Counted from the first letter of the stretch, positions 1 to 8,057 are shown. The stretch is 13,893 bases of DNA from an uncultured Porphyromonadaceae bacterium (GCA_902470475.1 CABRGT010000050.1:1-13893), one strand, 5' to 3'. Made by a program: numbers and translations. Notes: generated by a model not told the origin, from the sequence alone.

Positions 1-502
1 CATGTGCGCCGACTCCGTCCCTGCGGCCGACCTCCCGTCGCCGCCTCCGCTGCTCGAGCTTCTGCTCATCGACGTGCACATCATGCGCCACGCTTTCGGC
101 ACCGGCATCGGCCTGCGCCAGATCTGCGACTACATGCTTGCTGCCGACCGGCTCCGCGGCCGTTACGACAGGGCGGAATTCGCGCGCATGTGCGCCGCCC
201 TCGGTATTTCGCGGTGGACGGCCCTGCTCAACGCTTTCACGGTGCGGTACCTTGGTGCCGATGCCGCTTCGCTGCCTCCGTCGGGCTGTGAAAAGGAAGT
301 TACGCTGCCTGTGGAGGACCTGATGAGGATCGTGCTCGAAGGCGGCAATTTCGGCCATCACAGCGCTTCGGACGCTCCGCGTCGCCGCGGCAAATCACAC
401 ACCGTGGCCATGCTCGTCCGCCGCAGCCGGTTCGCATTCTCCGTAGCCCCTGCCGAAGCCTTCTGGAACATTGTCCGCCTCACCTTCGGCCAGTTTAAAT
501 AA
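1..502 (+). CDS. Nucleotidyltransferase family protein, C-terminal part (5' truncated by window)
   Basis: This frame is open from the window edge to TAA at 500-502, so the true start lies upstream; the ATG at base 2 is probably internal. The visible 166 residues resemble the C-terminal half of the uncharacterised Bacteroidales nucleotidyltransferases (NTP_transf_5 type). The recognisable part is the stretch with H..RHAF followed by G-I-G-L-R-Q-I-C-D, like the H...GLRQxxD signature of that family. The N-terminal catalytic G-S-x-D part is outside the window, so activity cannot be judged. Members often sit beside HprK-related kinases, as here with a 20-base gap, in exopolysaccharide or modified-peptide loci. 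The substrate is unknown. The family call is fairly secure; the function is not. Confidence 0.72.
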   Translation, partial: MCADSVPAADLPSPPPLLELLLIDVHIMRHAFGTGIGLRQICDYMLAADRLRGRYDRAEFARMCAALGISRWTALLNAFTVRYLGADAASLPPSGCEKEVTLPVEDLMRIVLEGGNFGHHSASDAPRRRGKSHTVAMLVRRSRFAFSVAPAEAFWNIVRLTFGQFK

Positions 503-522
503 AAAAGCCTCCGCACCGCATC

Positions 523-1404
523 ATGGACCTTATGCTTGAAATCGGCGGCCGCCCCCTGTGTATCGCCGGCGCGCCATGGTCTCCGGAAACGGTTCCGGCC
601 AATTTCCGGCCATTTGTACGTCCGGCCGACAGTGTCCCCGATGGCGCCGCGCGCCTCGCGGTCGTGTACACCGACGCGGCCGCCCGGGTCCCCGCATCCC
701 GGCCACTATCCGAGTCGTACAACGATCTGGGCCGCGCAGCCATATACGACGGCGGCGACTGCTGGAGCATCGTCCTCATACCGCATCCCGGCGAGCAGCC
801 CCGCGTCATGGACATGGACCGCGGCCTGCGGTCGGCCACCCTGCGGCTGCGTCCCGGCGATCCCTACACCGACTTTGTCATCGATTCGATGGCCCGCATA
901 TTCTTCTCCCAGCACATAGCCGCCGGCGGCGACTTTCTGGTCCACGCCTCGGCCGTCGGCTGCGGCGGACGCGCCTGCATGTTCATGGGCAAGAGCGGTA
1001 CAGGCAAGAGCACTCATTCGCGCCTGTGGCTCGACACTTTCGCCGACGCCGAACTCATCAACGACGACTGTCCCATGATACGCCGTATTTCCGAAGGACG
1101 ATACCTCGTGTGCGGCACTCCCTGGAGCGGAAAGACACCCTGCTGGCGCGACACGTCGCTGCCCCTTGCCGGTATTGTCCGTCTGAGCCAGGCTCCGGCC
1201 AACCGCTTCGTGCCGCTCGCCGGTGTCGACGCCTTCGTGGCCTTCATCCCGGGCATGTCGGTCATGACGGCCGATCCGGCCCTCTACTCCGCCGCATCGT
1301 CGGCAGCCCTCGACCTCACGGCCTCTGTCGCCGTGGGGCGTCTCGAATGCCTGCCCGACGCCGACGCCGCCCGCATGTGCCGCGCGGCCCTTTACCCCGA
1401 TTAA
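523..1404 (+). CDS. HprK-related serine kinase-like protein
   Basis: This 293-residue cytoplasmic protein has an HPr kinase/phosphorylase-like C-terminal domain. A typical V-H-A-S strand is followed by a P-loop, G-K-S-G-T-G-K-S-T (residues 156-164, catalytic-type K162). Further on are I-N-D-D (179-182), matching the acidic Mg-binding position, and C-G-T-P-W-S-G-K, characteristic of HprK-related proteins rather than true HprK. The N-terminal ~120 residues are poorly conserved. Related kinases accompany exosortase/exopolysaccharide loci and some lasso-peptide loci, where a homologue phosphorylates the peptide; the target here is unknown and no HPr-type substrate is visible. It lies 20 bases after the nucleotidyltransferase and 51 before the export lipoprotein, so co-transcription is likely. 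The ATG at 523 was chosen; an in-frame ATG at 532 is an alternative. Confidence 0.82.
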   Translation: MDLMLEIGGRPLCIAGAPWSPETVPANFRPFVRPADSVPDGAARLAVVYTDAAARVPASRPLSESYNDLGRAAIYDGGDCWSIVLIPHPGEQPRVMDMDRGLRSATLRLRPGDPYTDFVIDSMARIFFSQHIAAGGDFLVHASAVGCGGRACMFMGKSGTGKSTHSRLWLDTFADAELINDDCPMIRRISEGRYLVCGTPWSGKTPCWRDTSLPLAGIVRLSQAPANRFVPLAGVDAFVAFIPGMSVMTADPALYSAASSAALDLTASVAVGRLECLPDADAARMCRAALYPD

Positions 1405-1455
1405 TAATATTGTCCGGAAGCTCCATGTTTCCGGCCCATTACTCCGATAAATAAC

Positions 1456-2256
1456 ATGAATCTCAAGAAAACCGCTTTGGCCGCCGCCACCGCACTGCTC
1501 CTGCTTGGCACCGGCGCGTGCAAATCACAGAAAGATTATCTTTACCTCGCCGATATGACCGACGAGCAGGGTTACGCCATAACCCAGCGCTACCAGCCCC
1601 GCATACAGCGCGACGACCGCCTCGAGATCACCGTCAGCTGCAAGAATCCCGAACTCGCCGTGCCGTTCAACGTATCGCCCGGCACATACGGCATCTCGGA
1701 CACGGGCAAGGCCACGCCCGGCGCCAACAGCGCCCCGGCGCAGTACTACCGTGTCGACAACGACGGCGACATCAACTTCCCCGTTCTGGGCAAGCTCTAT
1801 GTGGCCGGCCTCACCGTGCCCGAAGCGTCGGATCTGATACGCCAGCGGCTCATCGACGGCGAGTACATCAAGGACCCCATAGTCACCATTGAGTTCCGCA
1901 ACTTCCGCTACACTGTCCTCGGAGCCGCCAACGCCAACGGCACCTACACCGTCGGCGGCGACCGCATCACACTCCTCGAAGCCATCGCCCAGGCCGGCGA
2001 CCTGGCCACCAACGCCGATCTCGGCAAGATAGCCGTAATCCGCGAGGAGGGCAACACACGCCACGTCTATTCCGTCGACATCCGCAATTCCGACGTCTTC
2101 AACTCCCCCGCCTACTACCTGGCCCAGAACGACATTGTCTACGTACGGCCCAAGAAGCCCAAGAGCGAGGAGAAGGCCAACTTCCTGCAGTGGCTCACGG
2201 TGGCTCTTTCGATCGTCACAGCCACATCCTCAGTCATCTGGGTCACCAAGCACTGA
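1456..2256 (+). CDS. Wza-like polysaccharide biosynthesis/export lipoprotein
   Basis: This 266-residue protein probably forms the outer-membrane/periplasmic channel through which a surface polysaccharide leaves the cell. A signal peptide ends in a lipobox-like T-G-A-C, with C22 as the likely lipidated residue. The segment around residues 40-150 fits the polysaccharide-export domain (R-D-D-R-L-E-I-T-V near the start, then D-G-D-I-N-F-P-V-L-G-K). Residues ~150-230 fit one SLBB domain (Y-T-V-G-G-D-R-I-T-L-L-E-A-I-A-Q-A-G-D). A hydrophobic helix at the extreme C-terminus (about 245-264) is usual for Bacteroidetes members and recalls the membrane-spanning helix of Wza. It is shorter than E. coli Wza (about 380 residues). 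The next gene, 47 bases downstream, is its expected Wzc-like partner. Confidence 0.92.
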   Translation: MNLKKTALAAATALLLLGTGACKSQKDYLYLADMTDEQGYAITQRYQPRIQRDDRLEITVSCKNPELAVPFNVSPGTYGISDTGKATPGANSAPAQYYRVDNDGDINFPVLGKLYVAGLTVPEASDLIRQRLIDGEYIKDPIVTIEFRNFRYTVLGAANANGTYTVGGDRITLLEAIAQAGDLATNADLGKIAVIREEGNTRHVYSVDIRNSDVFNSPAYYLAQNDIVYVRPKKPKSEEKANFLQWLTVALSIVTATSSVIWVTKH

Positions 2257-2303
2257 GGCGCTTTCCGCACATCAACCGATGAAAACAATAAACCTACTGC
2301 CAT

Positions 2304-4715
2304 ATGTCATCTGACACAAAAACCAATCAGTCGAAAGGCCCCAATCTGACCGACATACTCCTCTACCTTCTCTCGAAGTGGCCCTGGTATGTGCTGGCGC
2401 TGGTGGTGTGCCTCTCATTCTCGTGGTACCGCTCGGCCACCATGCCGCTCGTGTTCTACGCGCAGACCAAGGTCATCATCAAGGACCCCTCCAACAAGAC
2501 ATCGACCGGCGGTTTCGAGCGCTACGAGAACTCCATCAACCGCGTCAACGTCACCAACGAGATCCTGCAGCTGCAGTCGAAGCGCCTGCTCCAGGAGGTG
2601 GTGGCCCGCACCCGCGCCGACGTCGTGTACACGACCCGCGCCGGACTGCGCGACGTCAACATCTACGGCCGCACCCCTCTCGAGGTCACGTTCCCCGACA
2701 TCATGCCCAAGGAGTCGACATCGTTCACCCTCGTCCCCGTCGACTCCGCCACCACCAGGCTCATCGTCCATGAAAGCGACGGCAACGACCGCACCGCCAC
2801 CCTCGAAAACGGCAAGATCTACAAGGTCCGCGGCCACCTGGTGACCGTCCGCGCCACCGCCGACATGTCGCCGTCGTGGTTCGGCAAGGAGATCGACGTG
2901 GTCAAGGAGCCCGAGATGACGGCTGTCAACCGCATCGCCGCCAACCTCGGAATCCGCCAGGAGGAAAAGGACGGTACCATCATCAACATCGCCGTCACAT
3001 CCGGTTCGCCCGAACTCGACGTGGCTCTGCTCAACGCCATCATACAGGTCTACAACGAAGAATCCATCAACGACAAGAACCAGGTGGCGATCAACACCGC
3101 CAACTTCATCGACGAGCGCCTGCAGATCATCGGCCGCGAGCTGGGCGGAGTCGAGAACGAGCTTGAGAGCTACCGCCGCGACAATCAGGTGGTCGACATC
3201 GGCTCCATGACCTCGCGCTACATGGGCGAGTCGGCCCGCTACAGCGCCGACGCCCTCCAGTACGACACCCAGCTCCGCATAGCTCTATTCATCAAGGAAT
3301 ACCTCACCGATCCGGCCCGTGCCAACGATCTGATCCCGACCAATCTCGGCATCAACGACCAGGCCATCGAGAGCCAGATATCGCAGTACAACTCCATCAA
3401 GCTGCAGCGCGACCGCCTCAAGGACGAAAGCTCCGAGGCCAATCCCGTGATCCAGGAACTCACCTCGACCCTGACGATGCTGCGCAACAACATCCTGAGC
3501 GGCATCGACAACATCATCGTATCCATCGAGGTCAAGCGCCGCGACGCACGCGGCTACGAAGGCGCCGCCGAGTCGCGCATCGCCTCCATTCCGCGCAAGG
3601 AGCGCGAGATCCTTTCGATCGAGCGCCAGCAGAAGATCAAGGAATCGCTCTACCTCTTCCTGCTCAACCGCCGCGAGGAGAACGCCCTCTCGCAGGCCAT
3701 GGCCGACAACAACGCCCGCATGATCGAGGGTCCCGACGGGAGCGTCACCCGCATATCGCCCAACCGCAACCGCATCCTCTTCCTCGGCTTCCTGGCCGGC
3801 CTGTTCTTCCCCACGGTCGTGATCCTGCTGGCCGCATTCATGAACACCCGCGTCCGCGGTCGCCGCGACATCAAGGACGCCGTGTCCATACCCTTCCTGG
3901 GCGAGGTTCCGCTCAACAGCAGCCTCGACCGGCGCCGCCCCCTGCTGCGCACCCGCAAGTCGTACGAACACCGCAAGTCGATGATGAAAGCCGTCACCGA
4001 CGACGCATTCCGCATGGTTATCGCCAACATGAACATGATGACCCGCGCCGGAGGCCGTCCGGCCCAGGTCATCATGACCACCTCGCTGCGCGAGGGCGCC
4101 GGCAAGACATTCACCGTGCTCAACATAGCCGAGGCACTGATGGCCGCCGGCAAGAAAGTCATACTCGTCGACCTCGACATCCGCAAGGGCACCCTTACAC
4201 ACCGGGCCGGTGCGCGGCACGACAACATCGGCCTCACCAACTACCTCTTTGACCCGTCGGTGACCGCCGACGACATCATCATCGCCCGCGAAGGTCAGCC
4301 CGACCTCATTCCCTCGGGCGTGGTGCCACCCAACCCTGTCGAGCTACTCGGCAGCCCGCGCCTCGACGACCTCTTCGCCCGGCTCCGCGACCGCTACGAC
4401 TACATCCTGGCCGACTCCGTGCCCGTTGGTATCCTGGCCGACGCCGCAGTCACGAGCCGCGTCGTCGACCTTACGCTGTTCATAGTCCGCGTCGGCAGCC
4501 TCGACCGCCGTCAGCTGCCCGACATCCAGACCCTCTACGACGAAGGCACCCTCGGATCCGTCGGCATCATCCTCAACGGCGTCGACCTCCACGGAGGCTA
4601 CGGCTACGGTTACTCCTACGGCTATGGCTACGGTTACGGCTACGGACGCTACGGCTATGGCTACGGCCGCGACCACAAGCACCACAGCCGCAAGCCGCGC
4701 CGCCGCCTGTTCTGA
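2304..4715 (+). CDS. Wzc-like polysaccharide co-polymerase / bacterial tyrosine autokinase (BY-kinase)
   Basis: This 803-residue inner-membrane protein likely controls chain length and export of a polysaccharide with the Wza-like protein. Transmembrane helices lie at about 26-45 and 491-513 and enclose a large periplasmic region with a Wzz-type N-terminus and coiled-coil segments. The cytosolic C-terminus is a P-loop tyrosine kinase: Walker A at 594-602 (S-L-R-E-G-A-G-K-T, K601), Walker A' at 619-627 (V-I-L-V-D-L-D-I-R) and Walker B around D699-S705 (Y-I-L-A-D-S). The tail from 766 to 787 holds 11 tyrosines, mostly alternating with glycine. It would be the autophosphorylation cluster and is followed by a basic end (K-P-R-R-R). 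No separate Wzb-type phosphatase is visible. Fusion of the periplasmic and kinase parts is the usual form in Bacteroidetes and proteobacteria. Confidence 0.94.
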   Translation: MSSDTKTNQSKGPNLTDILLYLLSKWPWYVLALVVCLSFSWYRSATMPLVFYAQTKVIIKDPSNKTSTGGFERYENSINRVNVTNEILQLQSKRLLQEVVARTRADVVYTTRAGLRDVNIYGRTPLEVTFPDIMPKESTSFTLVPVDSATTRLIVHESDGNDRTATLENGKIYKVRGHLVTVRATADMSPSWFGKEIDVVKEPEMTAVNRIAANLGIRQEEKDGTIINIAVTSGSPELDVALLNAIIQVYNEESINDKNQVAINTANFIDERLQIIGRELGGVENELESYRRDNQVVDIGSMTSRYMGESARYSADALQYDTQLRIALFIKEYLTDPARANDLIPTNLGINDQAIESQISQYNSIKLQRDRLKDESSEANPVIQELTSTLTMLRNNILSGIDNIIVSIEVKRRDARGYEGAAESRIASIPRKEREILSIERQQKIKESLYLFLLNRREENALSQAMADNNARMIEGPDGSVTRISPNRNRILFLGFLAGLFFPTVVILLAAFMNTRVRGRRDIKDAVSIPFLGEVPLNSSLDRRRPLLRTRKSYEHRKSMMKAVTDDAFRMVIANMNMMTRAGGRPAQVIMTTSLREGAGKTFTVLNIAEALMAAGKKVILVDLDIRKGTLTHRAGARHDNIGLTNYLFDPSVTADDIIIAREGQPDLIPSGVVPPNPVELLGSPRLDDLFARLRDRYDYILADSVPVGILADAAVTSRVVDLTLFIVRVGSLDRRQLPDIQTLYDEGTLGSVGIILNGVDLHGGYGYGYSYGYGYGYGYGRYGYGYGRDHKHHSRKPRRRLF

Positions 4716-4756
4716 AAATAAATAAACAAAATAAATAAACCAACAACTTTAAAGAA

Positions 4757-4972
4757 ATGAAAAAGATTTACGAACAACCTGAGACGGTTGTTACGCGGGT
4801 CGAGCTTGAAAGCCCGATCTGCTCCGGCTCCACTACATTCACCGGACCCGAAGGTACCAATGGTGTTCATGTCAGCGGCCAGGGTGTCATCCAGCCCGGC
4901 GTCGGCGACAACGGAGGTACGCTCAACGACTTCACCGGAAACAGCTGGGAGATTGATCAGACTGTCAACTGA
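4757..4972 (+). CDS. Orphan 71-residue acidic glycine-rich peptide, possible peptide substrate
   Basis: I do not recognise a named family. The start M-K-K-I-Y-E-Q-P-E-T-V-V resembles many short Bacteroidales hypothetical proteins that begin M-K-K-x-Y-x-x-P-x-x-x-V. There is no signal peptide or membrane segment. The charged first ~20 residues are followed by one cysteine (C22) and a glycine/threonine/asparagine-rich remainder with 11 glycines; net charge is about -6. That division recalls a leader plus core, but no cleavage motif such as a double glycine is clear at the junction. It sits 41 bases after the tyrosine kinase and 42 before the 970-residue lipoprotein, behind an A/T-rich leader typical of efficient Bacteroidetes translation. 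Possible roles are substrate of the HprK-like kinase, cargo of the ABC exporter, or a small regulator. The reading frame is convincing; the function is open. Confidence 0.75.
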   Translation: MKKIYEQPETVVTRVELESPICSGSTTFTGPEGTNGVHVSGQGVIQPGVGDNGGTLNDFTGNSWEIDQTVN

Positions 4973-5014
4973 TTCCGAAATTCCAATCAGAAAACACATC
5001 ATATATCTATAATT

Positions 5015-7927
5015 ATGAAAATCTATTGCAAATGGGCTTTTGCCCTTATGCCCGTCCTTCTGGCAGGGTGTAAGGATGAAATCGATCAACCTCAGGGCCC
5101 CATAGCCAACAGCGGCGATGACGTGCAGTTCATGATTGCAGCCGACGTACAGAGCCGCACCGTTTATGCGGAACTCTGGGCCGAGACCGGTGTCAATGAC
5201 ATTTTTTGGGGAAATTATGTCACCGGAGAAAAAGAATACGTAAACATTTACTGTCCTACAAATCCCGAGCGAGGTTTTGCCAGATACGAGATCACACCAC
5301 GTACTGAAGGAGATCTGTCATCGGCAGGAAGCATCTCCAAGACAACAACAGTAGGCGTGCAGTGGGGCGAGTCGGGCAAACCCTATACTTTCTATGCTTT
5401 CTATCCGGCCGACAAGGCTAGCACGAATCTTGAAAACGGTACAACTGTTCGTGCCACCGTCGAGACCGGTCAGAACGCCCGCTCGTATAAAATGAGAGAA
5501 AACACCTCATCCGACGCTCCCGCCGAGCTGGCCAACCTTAATACATACTTCAGTCAGGAATGGTCCAAATATAACTCTACGGCACAGTATGTCGACGCTC
5601 CGGCAAAGACACTTTTCGGCATGCCGGATATGCGCGCCGCAGTCATGGTGGCCAACACCACAATGCCTGCCGACCAGTTCGGTCTTGATGTGCCTCTTGA
5701 TTTTAAGGTCCTTGCCGACGTAATAGACATCACTCTCAACGGACCAGTGACTCCCAATACGCTGGGAGGCAACGGCAACACGGAAAATCCCGACGGTATT
5801 CAGCGTGAGTATATACGAATCCAGTCGGTAACGCTTGAAGTGGTCAATATCACCGGTAACGATATCGAAGGAAATCCGATCACAGACAAGACCCCCATCA
5901 AGGATCTTCCTATAGACAACAGTCTTCCCATATCCGGCAGCTTTGACCTGAATATGGATAAGGTGCCCGCCATAACTGCCGCAGTTGCCGCCGGTGCCGA
6001 TGCTACCGCCGCGGTCAAGGAGGCCGTGACGTCAGTTTCAGGCCCTGCATCGGTACAGCTTCAGCTTGGCACGTACGACGGTTCTGCCGTAAGTTTTCCG
6101 ACTATGTTTACCCGTCCCGGCGGTGATGTAATAGCCGGTCAGAATGTAGATACTGACGAACTCGATCATCTTCGTCTGCGCGCATTCCTCATTCCAGGTC
6201 AGATCAACTCCACCAACATGAACAAACTGCGCGTCCATATTCAGACAGACTGCGGTGACTACTATCAGATGCTTCAGAACGACACCAAGTTCGTGACCGG
6301 TCAAATCTATCCCGTGAAGCTTGGTTATTTCCGTCAGGAAGGTGCAGAATTCGATTATTCCCGCTGGATTGGTCTGCTTGACCCCAACATCTATATTACA
6401 GAGCTTTCGATCCCAGGCGCATGGCATGCAGCCAACAGCAATTATCAAGGTGGCGTAAGTCTTGCAGATATGTATAAAGCCGGTGTCCGGGCTTTCGAGG
6501 TACACACACAGAATGGTAACGAACTTCGCGATCCCAATAATTTCGAAAATGCGTTCAACCTGGCTACTTCGACTGAGAACTTCCCGGATTACTTCCCTGG
6601 AGGCACCAACATGACAGAGGAACGCTATGCTACGGATATTCAGAATATCAGCAACAATGGAAGCAGTTGGGAAAGAACCGACATTACGATCGACGGCACA
6701 CAATATACCCGGCGTCGCGCTGTAACCGCTACTGCCACCGTGACGTGGCTGGTTCCTGACGATCCTTCGTATCAGTTGCTTGTACCAAAATTCGCGCTTC
6801 GGCTTTTCCGCACGAACAACACATCCGAACCTTTGTCGACTGCAATCATCAACCTTGCATCGAATCTGCGTTCCGACGGTCTTATGTTCATCGAAATCGG
6901 TGAGGAGGGCGCCACACCTGTAAGCGGCGTACCTTACAGAGCAAAGGTATTTAAGGGCAAGAAGTATGTGCAGACGAACATTACTATAAATGGTTATGAA
7001 GGTGGTTCCACATCTACATCTTGGGGTATAATTGTTACACCTTCAGGAAAATATAGCTGGAATCTCGACGGGATTGATTTTACAAATGTGACACCCCAGA
7101 CAGGACAAATCACCGACGACCGTTCGGGCACGTTTAATCTTACCGCGCGTGAGGCATGGTCTATCGCGGTCCGCAGCTGTCTGGAGCGCATGCAGAGAGA
7201 GATTAACCCGTCCACTAACAAGTATGTGCTTTATAGCGGTCCACTGACCCGTTTCACCACTATTCGCGATGTACAGGGGCAGGTTATTGCGAAAGTCAAT
7301 ACAAATGGATCCGATGATAAAGGCGACTCCGAAGCTGATTATCTATGGGGTTCGGATTGTCCCGCACTTTTCTCACGTTGGATTGATGGTTCCGGAACGA
7401 CGCCTCTGACTATCAATCTGGCCTGGAAACAAGCTGTCGTCCCTTACGACGGTGGAAACAGCGGTACGCCAAATACTCCGCTCCGCTGGTGTTTCACCGA
7501 ACTCGACAATATAGGCAGCAGTGTGACGACCAGGGAAACGGCCTTGAAAGAAATGAACACCATCGCAGCCGCAAACTATGCCAATCAGCTGCACCGCACG
7601 TTCTACGAATCGTCACTCGGCGGATTCCTTAACGGTACCGTATCAGTGGATAACTGCCAGGCTGTGGCCAAAAGCCTGAATCCATTCGCGTTGGAACTTA
7701 TCACAAATCCGTCGCGTCAGGCGGTGCCGCTGGGTCTTGTGTTCATGAATTATGTCATTCCGCCCACAGGTCAGGATGACATTTATAAATCGACTGATCT
7801 GATCCGGGCTATAATCAACAACAACCGCGCGTTCCTGTTGCGCCGTGCAGGCGACAGCGACAGCGATGTTGAAGATCAGACGAATTCCAATTATTGGAAT
7901 AATCCGACCAATCCATTGAAACCTTAA
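5015..7927 (+). CDS. Surface lipoprotein: fimbrillin-like N-terminus fused to degenerate PI-PLC-like domain
   Basis: This 970-residue protein has a lipoprotein signal (L-L-A-G-C, C19) followed by K-D-E-I-D, an acidic start that fits the Bacteroidetes surface-export signal. Residues ~36-445 look like a fimbrillin-type region, with Y-T-F-Y-A-F-Y-P-A and the closing T-G-Q-I-Y-P-V-K-L strand. From W451 the sequence follows the bacterial PI-PLC X-domain pattern: E-L-S-I-P-G (463-468) with H471, G-V-R-A-F-E-V (490-496), a strand near 623-629, F-T-T-I-R-D-V-Q-G-Q (747-756) and L-G-L-V-F-M-N-Y (906-913). Catalytic positions are poor: no Asp follows H471, the Arg position after the second strand is H497, and there is no histidine from 498 to 859. 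A binding role or pseudoenzyme is likelier than a phospholipase. Base composition is lower in GC than the upstream genes. Confidence 0.8.
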   Translation: MKIYCKWAFALMPVLLAGCKDEIDQPQGPIANSGDDVQFMIAADVQSRTVYAELWAETGVNDIFWGNYVTGEKEYVNIYCPTNPERGFARYEITPRTEGDLSSAGSISKTTTVGVQWGESGKPYTFYAFYPADKASTNLENGTTVRATVETGQNARSYKMRENTSSDAPAELANLNTYFSQEWSKYNSTAQYVDAPAKTLFGMPDMRAAVMVANTTMPADQFGLDVPLDFKVLADVIDITLNGPVTPNTLGGNGNTENPDGIQREYIRIQSVTLEVVNITGNDIEGNPITDKTPIKDLPIDNSLPISGSFDLNMDKVPAITAAVAAGADATAAVKEAVTSVSGPASVQLQLGTYDGSAVSFPTMFTRPGGDVIAGQNVDTDELDHLRLRAFLIPGQINSTNMNKLRVHIQTDCGDYYQMLQNDTKFVTGQIYPVKLGYFRQEGAEFDYSRWIGLLDPNIYITELSIPGAWHAANSNYQGGVSLADMYKAGVRAFEVHTQNGNELRDPNNFENAFNLATSTENFPDYFPGGTNMTEERYATDIQNISNNGSSWERTDITIDGTQYTRRRAVTATATVTWLVPDDPSYQLLVPKFALRLFRTNNTSEPLSTAIINLASNLRSDGLMFIEIGEEGATPVSGVPYRAKVFKGKKYVQTNITINGYEGGSTSTSWGIIVTPSGKYSWNLDGIDFTNVTPQTGQITDDRSGTFNLTAREAWSIAVRSCLERMQREINPSTNKYVLYSGPLTRFTTIRDVQGQVIAKVNTNGSDDKGDSEADYLWGSDCPALFSRWIDGSGTTPLTINLAWKQAVVPYDGGNSGTPNTPLRWCFTELDNIGSSVTTRETALKEMNTIAAANYANQLHRTFYESSLGGFLNGTVSVDNCQAVAKSLNPFALELITNPSRQAVPLGLVFMNYVIPPTGQDDIYKSTDLIRAIINNNRAFLLRRAGDSDSDVEDQTNSNYWNNPTNPLKP

Positions 7928-7940
7928 TAATTAGCTTCCG

Positions 7941-7974
7941 CGGATATGGACGCGCAATGGCGCGCCCATATCCG
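7941..7974 (+). terminator. Strong hairpin after the PI-PLC-like gene, probable terminator or transcript-end stabiliser
   Basis: Arms at 7941-7955 and 7960-7974 pair over 15 positions with one A-C mismatch, around a four-base AATG loop. It starts 13 bases after the stop codon. The nearest T-run (TTTT at 7985-7988) is 10 bases beyond the stem, so it is not a textbook intrinsic terminator. It may separate the upstream unit from the CotH gene or attenuate read-through. Confidence 0.6.
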
Positions 7975-8057
7975 GTCGGACGGCTTTTACCCGGTGTTCT
8001 CACTCTTTCCTCTGTTACAATTCACTATTTCTTGTTCCCTTTAACCTTATTTAATAG

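Noticed and set aside
1414..1434. Six-base inverted repeat CCGGAA...TTCCGG between the HprK-like and Wza-like genes
   Set aside because: The stem is short, the loop is nine bases and no T-run follows; it is too weak to call a terminator in a 51-base operonic gap.
558..1454. Plus-strand open frame of 298 codons overlapping the HprK-like gene
   Set aside because: Arg/His/Pro-rich product typical of a frame-shifted GC-rich gene; the overlapping frame has a clear P-loop kinase signature.
3285..4220. Minus-strand open frame of 311 codons opposite the tyrosine kinase
   Set aside because: It is a shadow of a GC-rich gene: the product is Val/Ala/Gly/Asp-rich with no recognisable motif, and the plus-strand protein is unambiguous.
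4593..4667. DNA tandem repeat or CRISPR-like array
   Set aside because: The repetition is the codon pattern of the Tyr-Gly protein tail and is in frame; there are no spacers.
523..4972. Lasso-peptide biosynthetic cluster
   Set aside because: An HprK-like kinase, peptide and ABC exporter fit loosely, but no cyclase, no B1/PqqD-like protein and no transglutaminase-type protease is in the window, and the peptide lacks a recognised lasso core.
7975..8057. Possible Bacteroidetes promoter ahead of the CotH gene
   Set aside because: No good TAnnTTTG -7 element was found; the nearest candidate (TATTTCTT) misses two positions, so no promoter is called although one may exist.
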